Assembly (NCBI GenBank): GCA_003116975.1
Contig: BGKB01000219.1
Coordinates: forward strand, 1-64,000
Direction of reading: 5' to 3'
DNA length: 64,000 nt
From: Aurantiochytrium sp. KH105
Lineage: Eukaryota; Sar; Bigyra; Thraustochytrida; Thraustochytriidae
Numbering within the stretch: the stretch's first letter is position 1; every line of letters begins with the position of its first letter. Positions 38,065-47,261 of the stretch are shown piece after piece. The position numbers and the translations under genes are program-made. Under the pieces are notes generated by a model. That model did no database searches and was not told where the DNA came from. It saw only the letters and a program-made list of their open reading frames with translations.

Positions 38065-39711
38065 TCATTCCATCTGGTCCGCCTGACTCTTGGCACGACC
38101 GATAACATCTTCAACAAAGTTCTCGTCTGCCTTCTCCGCATCGTCGTCGCGAAGAGATTCCATGTGGGAGTCTGCATCGGATTCGTCGAGGACGTCGTCC
38201 TCGCTCCGCTCTTTTTCAACAGACTTGCGCAGCTTGGGAGTCTTTTGCGACTTGGAGCGCTCTGCGGCCTCTTCCTCGGCCACTGCAGCCTCTGCTTCCT
38301 CGGCAATGACGCCCCCATCATCGTGAATACTCGGATCACGAAGCTGCTCGGCGACCGTGGTGACAGCGTTGCGGTAGAATTGCAGCGTGTGGTCAGAAAT
38401 CATGGTCGTCGAGAACTCAATCCGTCGCAACGAGGCAAAGTCGGCCTCAACGTCGCGAACCATGAAGCCCTCCGTCGTTCGCGTCACGTAAGTGATTTCC
38501 CCAGAAACGTGCATGTCAATGTGCGCGCCCTTGGATGAGGCCACCTCCTCGATGGTTTTGCGGTACTCTTGCGTCATGGTGAGGTAGTCGAACTCTTCGT
38601 AAAACTCGTCGAGCGATTTGCCAGACTCTTGCATTTCGGCATCGAGGTCGGCCAAGATACGCGCATTTGCTGAAATGAGCCCAAAATTCCAGCGCGGAAA
38701 AATGTCGTCGCCGGCCACCAGAGACCAAATGATATCTTTGGTATAGTTTGTGGCCTGCTTGTTGAGCGTGGGCGGCGGCGCTACGGCAATGCAGTCGATT
38801 CCAGTCCAGTTGCGCTCCCAGCGGTAAATGAGTGTGGCGAGCTGAGCCGTGCCTGCGCCCAGCGAGTGACCCGTAAAGGTGACCCGGTAGTCGAGAGGTG
38901 CGAAAATGTTCTTGATGAGACTTTCCGTCCGGTTTACCAGAAACCTGGCTGCATTGAGCATGCCCGAGTGGACCCACGAGTCTCGCAAAAAGGGCACGGG
39001 CGTATGAAGTACATCCGTGAGCAAGTCACTCACCGATGATGTTCCCTTGATGCTCACGATGGCGTGTTGCCGCAAAGGATGGTACGCAATAAAGTACGAT
39101 GGTTTCTCGTAGGAGACTGCGGGCTCGTACTGCAAAAGCTCGTATCCAGTGGTATCGAGAAAGTTCCGAATCACCAGTTCTCCATCATAGACCGCCTCGG
39201 AGAAGCCGATCATGTCGGCAAACTGATCGAGCTTTTCGACCTTTGTGTGACGTGCTCCGAACATTGCATATTCACGCTTGAGCGTGTGTTTGTCCATGCG
39301 GTGTTTGGCAATGTACTCGAATTGCAGCTTGAGAAGCGGGAGAAGTCGATAAACGGGAACATTGGGCGCGTCTTGAAAGTGCAAGACGGCTGCGCTCATG
39401 GCTTCGTTGAGTTTGGTCCACAAAGAGTAGTACGAGGCGCCCAGGACGTACTCTGTGGACAAGACGTCGGTGAGCGAGAGATTTGCCATAAGTTCGTCAA
39501 AGCTCGAGGTTTCTGCAATGGTTTGCACGAGAAGCTGCGGGTCTTCTGGCCGGAACCAGCACCCCATGCTAAAGATGAGGACCACGAGATACGCTTTGAG
39601 CGACCGTTTGCGCACGAGCGGATTGTTGGGCTTGAACTTGGTGCTCGGCACGCGGCCCAGCTTGTTGGGCTGCGTCGGTGCCGACTCCGTGCGTCTGAAC
39701 TGGCGACCCAT
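38065..39711 (-). CDS. Class-3 (Lipase_3) alpha/beta-hydrolase, DAGL-like
   Basis: A 548-residue lipase expected to hydrolyse acylglycerols or phospholipid-derived diacylglycerol. The ATG at 39711 follows the promoter. A basic N-tail leads to a hydrophobic segment, KAYLVVLIFSMGCWF (about 39-53), which may anchor it to a membrane. The hydrolase core shows SIKGTSSVSDLLTDV (oxyanion side), the nucleophile Ser283 in FTGHSLGAGTA, the acid Asp335/336 in AGDDIFPRWNF, and His441 in ISDHTLQFY, which completes the triad. The C-terminal 80 residues are acidic low complexity. The fold order matches the Lipase_3 family of fungi, plants and diacylglycerol lipases. Substrate preference cannot be read from the sequence. 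Confidence 0.9.
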   Translation of the reverse strand: MGRQFRRTESAPTQPNKLGRVPSTKFKPNNPLVRKRSLKAYLVVLIFSMGCWFRPEDPQLLVQTIAETSSFDELMANLSLTDVLSTEYVLGASYYSLWTKLNEAMSAAVLHFQDAPNVPVYRLLPLLKLQFEYIAKHRMDKHTLKREYAMFGARHTKVEKLDQFADMIGFSEAVYDGELVIRNFLDTTGYELLQYEPAVSYEKPSYFIAYHPLRQHAIVSIKGTSSVSDLLTDVLHTPVPFLRDSWVHSGMLNAARFLVNRTESLIKNIFAPLDYRVTFTGHSLGAGTAQLATLIYRWERNWTGIDCIAVAPPPTLNKQATNYTKDIIWSLVAGDDIFPRWNFGLISANARILADLDAEMQESGKSLDEFYEEFDYLTMTQEYRKTIEEVASSKGAHIDMHVSGEITYVTRTTEGFMVRDVEADFASLRRIEFSTTMISDHTLQFYRNAVTTVAEQLRDPSIHDDGGVIAEEAEAAVAEEEAAERSKSQKTPKLRKSVEKERSEDDVLDESDADSHMESLRDDDAEKADENFVEDVIGRAKSQADQME

Positions 39712-40338
39712 CGTCCCGTGTCGTCTCCTCTCGTTTCCTGTCGCGGAGCAGCGTTCTCGCTTCGGTCACTGGCGAAGACGCCAGGGCGGTACGCGCGCAG
39801 CGGTGGCAGCTTCCACGATGACGAAAGCCCGCGCAGTACGAGTCGAGACTTGTCGTGCTTGTTTGGAGCCAACGCGAGGCGCTCGCAGACGGACGGCAGC
39901 GGGGCCTTCGCGAGCGGCAGGCCGGGGTTGGGCTTCTGCTGGCCGCCCCGGAGTGCGCGAGCTGGCCCCGCTCGGCTCCGGCTCGGGCTCGGGCTCTGGG
40001 CTCTGGGCTCTAGGCTCGGCGGCGCGGCGTGGCGTGGCGTGGTGACGCACAGCGTCGCGCGGTCAAGCTGGACCCTGGCGGAGAGGGCCGGGCGGGCTAC
40101 TCGAAGCACGCGCGACCCGGAGGGAGGCTCTCGCTCGCCACCAACCGGCCGGAGCGACAGCGAGCTGGGGCGGGTGCTCAGCGGTGAGCTGCAGCGCGCC
40201 GAGCAGGGACGGCGAGGCGCGGAAGCGAAGCGGTGCTGGACGAAAGTGAGGCTTCGCGTCTGAAAAACGTGACGTTGGCGGGGCAAGCTTGGCGGAAGAA
40301 GTGCACAGGAGATCGTTTTAGGACGAGGCTATACTGGG
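39712..40338. other. Intergenic, no gene seen
   Basis: About 630 GC-rich bases between the lipase promoter and the 3' end of the next gene. CGGCTCGGGCTC-type repeats lie near 39976-40018 and GGCGTGGCGTGG near 40027-40042. The long plus-strand frame across it (39064-40263) is antisense to the lipase and not credible. Confidence 0.6.
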
Positions 40339-40357
40339 CTACACGACTTGCAGGGTG

Positions 40358-40396
<39 letters not shown>

Positions 40397-43300
40397 ATTT
40401 CCTGGTTTTGGCGTTGTTGCTGGTCAGAATTCAGCTGCGGGTCTTGCGTCTCCTGTTCACCATGGGAACCGAGCGTCTCGTCACATCTTGCTTCCTCGTC
40501 GAAAGCGAGCACAGAGACGTCGTTAACTTGGTCGATTTCGAGATCGTTCGCGGCATCGAGCTCGGCCGCATCGAGCGGTCTGGGCGGCACTACGGATTCT
40601 GAAAAGGCAAGGTATTTAGATGGGCGAGCGATCTCCGCTTGGAGAGAACCTGCATCGTCGTCTGTATCCGAAGTCACACCGCTCGACACTCTTCCAGCGA
40701 TGTAGCGTGTCGAGAATCGTGATGACACCCACGATTGAAGTCGCTTACCCTCGCGTTCTCGAGGAGATCCATTGTTCGAAGAGGACCTCGTGCACGAAAA
40801 AAGTACCGTGACAGCCATGAGCTCGTAGATCACAAGGAGCAAAAATGCGATGTTGATCACAGCGATGAAAATGTTGAGACCAAAATCAACACCTGCATCA
40901 AAACTGAGCGAGTATAGCGCCATCGCCAACGAAACGAGGAGCGTCAGCAAACCCATCCCCTCGAGATGATTGAGAAACGGGTATGCGTATGGGCCGACCT
41001 GGGTGTGCAGCAAGAGCGCCGCAAAGAGGCAGACGAGACATGAGATGCCCTGGGCAATGGGACCAAACTTTGCCAAGGTGATGGTGAAGATCGTCATGGC
41101 CACCTTGCGCAACGCCACGATGGACTCCCAAAACTCACAATCCATGCGAAAATTTTTGCACAAAAAGGTGCGCAAGTACGTGTTTGACCCCTTTACCACG
41201 AGCAGCGCAGAAAGAGCCGGGATTCCGCATCCGTAAAAGACGAGGCCGCCAAAGCCTGCCACAGCAAACCAAGCCACGTGCGAGCCCGCAAAGCACTCAA
41301 TGCGCGGATCTGCGACAAGAAAGGAACGATGCTGCACCTCGGGGGTCGTGCATACAAAGAGCTCGAGAGCCGTACGTAGCAAGATGATGTGCGCCAGAAA
41401 CAAGAGAACCATGATCGAGAGCTGAAAGCCTTGGTAATACAGCGCGCGAATCCCAAAAGAACAGCGGTCCCAAACCCAGAGAATGGCCCAGACAATCCCA
41501 AAAAGCAGGGCACACAAGAGCGGAAAGGCGTATACGAGCAGGACCTTGGCATAGAATCCAGGGAGGCGCTCGCCGTCATCGCCACTCTCGTCGAAGAGAC
41601 ACATGATCGAGCTCGTCACATCGGATCCCGAAATCGTCACCGTGGATGCCATTTTCTCCACGGCCGTTACGGACTGATGCCAGTCGACATCGATGAGCAG
41701 GAGAAGTGCAAGCGCCTGAAGGTGCGAGTACGCGATCTTGAGCACCGTCACAACCGCTTCGGATGTGACGCGATCAACGCTACCGTCCATGAGCGAGCGC
41801 TTTGCGGCGCGTCGCTCGCTCCGCAAAATGATGCGCCACGTGATGAAGGCTACCAAGGCGCACGCGACGGCAGCTCCGAATGCTGCCAAGAGATATGGCG
41901 TCACTGTCGCGCACGACAGGCAGCGATCGCCAACCTTGGCATATCCCTCGGCACACCCCATGCACAGAAAACCCGCAAAGGCTGGTCCACACCCCGAGGC
42001 TTGCGCCAATGCAGGGTCGGAGGTATTTGTCTCGCCAAGGCAGCGCTCTGTTCCGTCCTCGCACGTGTAAAAGTCGATCGAGACGCATGGGTTTGCAGGA
42101 TCGCCGTCGCCGGCCTCGGAAAGAGGAGGAAAGCGAAAGTGCCCTGGGGCCGCATATGCGACATATTGGACCGAGACATTGACCGTGCCGCCAGTCGCCG
42201 GCGTCGAATAGTTTGGGTTTTCGGCGCACTCCAAGGTTTCGTCGTCGTCCATGTACGCTTGCGAGGCGTGACAGATGGCCCCACTTGGACAAATCGAGCA
42301 AGCGCTGGCCGATTCTGCGCCGACCAAGCCAAACGTACTCGCTCTGGTGTCCAGGACAGTGCAAGACTCGCACGAGGACTGGCCCGTCGCATTTTGAAAG
42401 GTATTCTCCGGACACGGAGTTGCGAGAATGGTGCGCGCGCTGCAATAGTGACCCGCTGGACATTCGAGCACAGTTTCCTGGTCTGGGCAATACGAGCCTT
42501 TGGGGCAGTCACTGCACGCGCACGGAGACAATTTGGAGGACGTCACTGCATACTCGCCGGGACTACAGGCTTTACAGCGCGTGCATGTGGCTCCCTCGGT
42601 GGACTCGTCGATTTCATAGCCCGCATTGCAAACGCAAGTCGAGGCGTCGTTGACGTCCGGAAGCATGGTGGACCCGCAGCCAACATCAAAACTATCACTA
42701 CTTTCGATGGGAACATTGAAAACAAGCACCTTGACTTGGAGTTTACCTGCAGCGCGTGCCACCAGCTCGACCTCGAGTGCGCCTTCGTTGGTTTCGTACA
42801 CAGAAAGCTCGTTCAGGTTGTTGATGTTTGGGCCTGCAAAGGCCTGCACCGCACGAGTGTACGTTCCCGTCGTTGCAGCAAAGCCGTTAATGTCAATAAG
42901 CTCCACGTTGCCCGTGCAGCGTTCCAAGTACGTGATTCCGGTGCAGTTTGAGAAATCGACCTTGCTCATCAAGGCGTCCGGAGGCGCCTCGAGGTAAAAT
43001 GTGACTGGGATGATCGTGGACTCGATCGAGAACGAATAATCAGAGTACAGCTCCCAGACAATATCAAGCACGATTTTGGCCGTGTAAGTTCCCGTGGGCA
43101 TGATGTTTGTGTGGACGACAGCGTCAATGGAGATTTCTTCCCCTGACTGGAGAACTATGGTTTCTTTTGAGGCGGGGATGCGAAGCCAGTTGATCTCAAC
43201 ATCTGTCTCGATGGCAATGGTTACCTCTACAAACTCGTCAAAGGGGTTTACAAGAATGATATCGCGGCTTATGATACCATTTTCTTCGTCTCCGTACACC

Positions 43301-43461
43301 TCGACATCACCGAATGGGGTGTCGGCCGTATGCATATCCTTGGAATATTGGGCCTCAATCTCTCTTGGAAACACCTTTAGACTTGTCTCGCCTTGCTGCT
43401 GTGCGATCGCAGGCACACTTGCAGCGGCCACCGCGGCCGCCACCGCGAGTAGCTTCCGCAT
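40339..43461 (-). CDS. Cys-rich GCC2/GCC3 ectodomain, multi-TM membrane protein
   Basis: A 1,040-residue surface protein. The ATG at 43461 (the in-frame codon at 43470 is TTG) starts a signal peptide, MRKLLAVAAAVAAASVPAIA. The ectodomain begins with a beta-rich region of about 270 residues and continues with ephrin-receptor/GCC2-GCC3 repeats (CTRCKACSPGEYA, CSDCPKGSYC, CPAGHYC, CPENTFQNATGQSSCESC) and further Cys pairs up to GCAEGYAKVGDRCLSC. At least seven membrane helices follow, starting at TPYLLAAFGAAVACALVAFI and ending at INIAFLLLVIYELMAVTVLF, with a spacing like TRP/polycystin-related proteins common in protists. The cytosolic tail is Ser-rich and ends with a poly-Gln tract. Probably a receptor or channel; no ion-selectivity motif was identified. 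Confidence 0.8.
40365..40395 (-). repeat. CAG repeat encoding poly-Gln
   Basis: On the plus strand a CTG run at about 40361-40396; on the coding strand it gives a dozen Gln near the C-terminus of the GCC2/GCC3 protein. Confidence 0.85.
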
Positions 43462-43931
43462 CTCGTTCAAGAGTTGCAGTTCTGTCGCAGTCCCAGATCA
43501 AGGCGGACAGCCGACCCAGCTCGAGTGCGCGCGCAAAAAAGAAAAAAAGAAAAAAAGAAAAAGAGGACAAGGGAGCAAGGGACAAGGGGGGTTGTCCCAA
43601 GAGAGAGGGAGGCACATTTTGGTGCAAGGCCGCCCGTTCAGGCACTATTCGTACAAGGAGCAAAGCAAACGGCGCGACGCTATAAGCCAAGGCCGAATAA
43701 AATCGGTGACGAATCGGGTGACCCAGACGGTATCCTTCTCTTCGATGACTGCAATCCTGACTGCTAAAAACTTCTTTTGGGTCGGTGGAGAGAATGAGCG
43801 GGTCGTCAGCCAGATACGTTGACTGCTCCCGTAGACTACTGGCAGTGTGTGGGTGCAGCCTAGTCAGGAGACTGACCCTCTCTTGATGATCAATAGGTAG
43901 TTTCTGAATTCGAGTTACAAAAAAAAATCGC
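43462..43931. other. Intergenic, no gene seen
   Basis: About 470 bases between the start of the receptor-like gene and the stop of the dynamin gene. An AGAAAAAAAG run lies at about 43535-43562. No gene is recognised. Confidence 0.65.
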
Positions 43932-46118
43932 CTAGTGGGTTGAACGCTTTTTGGCAGTCGCCAAGATACTTGCGGCCCGGCGCATGCTATCGACCTCTTG
44001 CTGCAAACGGCCTCGCTTGATTGCGATACCATCATCCTCACGCAAGTACTCTTTGAGATCGGATACCGCAGACAGACTTCTCATAAATTCCATTGTCTTG
44101 TCAACGACTTCGGTCCAGATGAGGCGCGGCGTTTGAGAGAAATATGTGGCCAACAAAAAGTGAATGCGAGTGGCGACATCGGTGCAGAGCTTCTTTTGAG
44201 CTGGCTCCAGCGTAGATTGCTCACGCAAAGCTGCGTCGCTTGCAGCAACTGCGATCGGCGGTAACGAATTAATGAGCACATCGAGCGCCAAATGAAGCGC
44301 TGGTGACTCATCAAAGGTCGACTTGACGACTCTGTGAAGTTGGCTGCGCTTGGTATCCTCTAGAGACGTGAGAGCTTTCTGGAATTCCCGAAGACTGTCC
44401 ACATGTTCAAGGTCACCAAAGCGTGAGTGCTTAACCTCGGCGGACAGCAGCATGCAAATCGTTTTCCAGAGTTCACCACTGAGCTTTTCAAAGTGTGCCC
44501 GTGCGAGAAGACTGGCTTGCCCACCAAAGTCTGGAAACCGTTCGGTATGTCTGTTGATAATGGTAGAAACTGTGCGCCCGAAAAGTTCGATAGTGTCATC
44601 GAGTAAGGCCTTGAGAGATTCACGAATTGGTAGTACACCATACTTTTCGATGAGAGCTTTGAAGATCATTTCGTGGTTCCGCGTAGCACCATCTCCCTGA
44701 TCCTTCCAGCGACCATGAACTTCGTCAATGAAGGCTGGATCCATCTCAAACCTCTGCCGTCCTCCTCGAGTCGGGTCGAAGATGCTTGCTTCGACCTCGT
44801 CTCGCAACCTATTGGCGTTCCCATCGAAGACACCGCCAAGATTAGCAAAGTTCGAGGTAGGCGAGCCAATCGCGTCGCGCACCCACTCGCTCGTGTCTCT
44901 GTCGTACGCACATATCGTAAAGTCGTCGCGGAACCTCTCAACGATTCTAATTGCAATGAGGTGACGTTCGCTGAGGTCATCAAGCGGACGGCCTAGGGCT
45001 TTGAGCCTGCCCTTTCGCTCGGCGATTCTTGCTTCCAGATCCGGAAGAATTTCGTTGATGAACTGGCGAACCATTTTCACCTGGATAATGCTCACTTTTT
45101 CGCCAAGGGTCTGAATCCCCCAAAGATCCGGGCTCAGTTTACAAAAACATTCGTCGTTTGTGAAGAGGGCCCTTTCTCGATCGAGAACATCCGTATGGCT
45201 ATCCCCATCATGTGCTTCGGTCTCGGTGCGCGTCCGCACGGCAAAGTAGCCGTGCGCAAGTAAAGCCTGAGGAGCACCCTTTTTGGTGAGGCGTTCGCAA
45301 AAGTTTTTCTTTTGGATGCGATCTGAATTTGGAAGACAATCCACCTTGGTGAAAACGCCCAAGGTACGCTTGCCTTGCGGGTCATGCTCGCGCGCAAGAC
45401 GAAGCGCCTCACACGTCTCAAGGTCTGATTCCGCGGGCATGACGACGAGAATGACCATTCTCGGATTCCTGATGTATTCTTTCACGAGGTCCACGGTGAG
45501 CTGGTGCTCATCGGCCCCTTTGGAACTGCCGAACTGCTTGATTCCAGGCAGATCGATGAGGACCAGCTTGTGGACGTCCGGGCGCATCACCTTGACATGG
45601 ACCGTTTTGTTTTCGATTGCCCCAGAACTTGGCTGCTTTCGTGCGATCGCCTCGGCAAGATTTGTCATATCTCGTATCTCGGTTGCCTCGGAAAAAGTAG
45701 CATCTCGACTGACCAATGCCTTGCACTCTTGGCTCCTTTCGCAGTGAACCACGATGGGGCATCGTGTCACCGTGCCAGTGCCGCGCGGGAGGTCGACTCG
45801 CGTGAGCGCCGACAGCACGGATGACTTGCCGGAGCTTTGGTTTCCAATGACGGCCACGCCGGGGGCATGAAAGTTCTCGCTGTCAAGAGTACCACGGACC
45901 TGCTCGATGGCATCGAGCAAGGGCTCTGTGCTCGCAATCATGGGCAAACGCCTTGTGCTCACATTCATCGGCACGCCCTCGGGGGCTGTGGGCTTGGCCT
46001 TGATCTGCATGTTTTGGTTCAAGGGTTCGCTCTCGGGCTCCACATGTTCGTCCATGTCTGGATTCGATATTCCAGCTACGCTGGTCGCAGGCTCGAACGC
46101 GCCCGCTGCCTGAGACAT
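43932..46118 (-). CDS. Dynamin-related GTPase (Mx/DRP type)
   Basis: A 728-residue large GTPase that should self-assemble on membranes and remodel them on GTP hydrolysis. The ATG at 46118 starts MSQAAGAFEP; the upstream frame (to 46358) is not supported. The P-loop is GNQSSGKS (92-99), followed by the G2 loop in TGTVTRCP, G3 DLPG, and G4 TKVD. The middle domain and a C-terminal GED-like helical region (LHRVVKSTFDESPALHLALDV onward) are present, but I see no PH domain or Pro-rich tail, so the architecture is that of Mx or fission DRP proteins. A possible organelle-division or endomembrane role. It is head to head with a second, unrelated GTPase at 47262. Confidence 0.9.
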   Translation of the reverse strand: MSQAAGAFEPATSVAGISNPDMDEHVEPESEPLNQNMQIKAKPTAPEGVPMNVSTRRLPMIASTEPLLDAIEQVRGTLDSENFHAPGVAVIGNQSSGKSSVLSALTRVDLPRGTGTVTRCPIVVHCERSQECKALVSRDATFSEATEIRDMTNLAEAIARKQPSSGAIENKTVHVKVMRPDVHKLVLIDLPGIKQFGSSKGADEHQLTVDLVKEYIRNPRMVILVVMPAESDLETCEALRLAREHDPQGKRTLGVFTKVDCLPNSDRIQKKNFCERLTKKGAPQALLAHGYFAVRTRTETEAHDGDSHTDVLDRERALFTNDECFCKLSPDLWGIQTLGEKVSIIQVKMVRQFINEILPDLEARIAERKGRLKALGRPLDDLSERHLIAIRIVERFRDDFTICAYDRDTSEWVRDAIGSPTSNFANLGGVFDGNANRLRDEVEASIFDPTRGGRQRFEMDPAFIDEVHGRWKDQGDGATRNHEMIFKALIEKYGVLPIRESLKALLDDTIELFGRTVSTIINRHTERFPDFGGQASLLARAHFEKLSGELWKTICMLLSAEVKHSRFGDLEHVDSLREFQKALTSLEDTKRSQLHRVVKSTFDESPALHLALDVLINSLPPIAVAASDAALREQSTLEPAQKKLCTDVATRIHFLLATYFSQTPRLIWTEVVDKTMEFMRSLSAVSDLKEYLREDDGIAIKRGRLQQEVDSMRRAASILATAKKRSTH

Positions 46119-47261
46119 GGCTGGTATCTGTGCGCAGATTTGTTGTATTGTCTGGCTGCCAACGCCTGATTCGGGTTTTGCTAGCGTCCGCTGCCGCCAC
46201 GGCTGCAGGCGGAGGCCTTTTCCCCTCAGTTTCGCCGGCAAGGGACAGCTTGACTCCGTCTCATCCACAGTTGTCCACACCCTCGCTGTGGTGGCGGCAC
46301 TCAGTCTGCGAGGGTCACGGACATATGGCGTGACCTTCCCACAGTCATATTTGCGCAAAAGAATTGTTAATCGCTCTCTCGAGAAGATCGCGGACAGGAT
46401 GGCAGCCGCACACCTTGACCAAAAGGGTACCTCTCAGGCCGAGCCGCGGAAAGATCGGCGTCGCTCGCAGTTTCCGTCGCAGCCAATAAACCAAAGAGCC
46501 GCACACCTGCCAAAAATCGGCAGGAGACAGGAGCCGGCAGCAGCCAGGAGCCGACAGCAGACAGGAGCCAGGATGGCCGAACGTGCGGAGCCCGTGTCAT
46601 GATTCGCGAAGAACAACAACGTGTCGTCGTCTGATGGTCGCGGGGAGGAATCTTACGTGCGCTGAGCTGGATAGGCAAGCGAAGATCGCCACGAGCCAGT
46701 CAGCTCGTTTGTCCTCGGCAAGGAAAGTGGTTGTATGAAGTATGAGCAGCGACCGCCAGTCAGGCAGAGCCTGCTTGACAGCCTGGTCGTCGGTGCGGTG
46801 GCAGATCATCACTGGAAATGATCAATCACAGTCGAAACGTGAAGCCTAAGGTCGTGACTCGGAAGAGAGGCCACCTCGAATTCGGCGAAAGAATGTTGCT
46901 CGCCATGCTGCCAGAACAGCACGAAATCAAGAATCATGACACAGGTGAAGGTACACATACCCGCCACCGCGCCGTATTGCAAGAACACACCTGTCAGGCT
47001 GCACCTGCAGGGAGTTGTATAGGCTTTGAGAAAAAAAAAGGTACGGAGCTTCCAAAGACAGGCTGTGGGAACGGACATCAGTATGCGAAGGACGCCCGAA
47101 TAATCGATCGTATGGCGCTGCACGCGCTGGGAAAGTAGAGCGATGCAGCCTGCAAGAGAGAGCAGGGGCTTGACAAGCAGCCAGGCAGCCAGGCAAAGCA
47201 AACCCGAATTGTGGAGCAAACCAAAAAGATCCGAGGCAGTGGGGAAGAAGACAAGCGGACA
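46119..47261. other. Divergent intergenic region between two GTPase genes
   Basis: About 1.1 kb with no gene. A GACAGGAGCC-type repeat lies near 46528-46572 (four loose copies), and a run of nine As near 47030. It is long enough for two separate promoters, so shared control is possible but not shown. Confidence 0.6.

Noticed and set aside
39064-40263. Plus-strand open frame of 399 codons
   Set aside because: Antisense to the lipase with no recognisable domain; expected in GC-rich DNA.
47211-47261. Extended start of the second GTPase gene
   Set aside because: The codon at 47211 is GTG; the ATG at 47262 precedes the P-loop by 20 residues, which suits this family.
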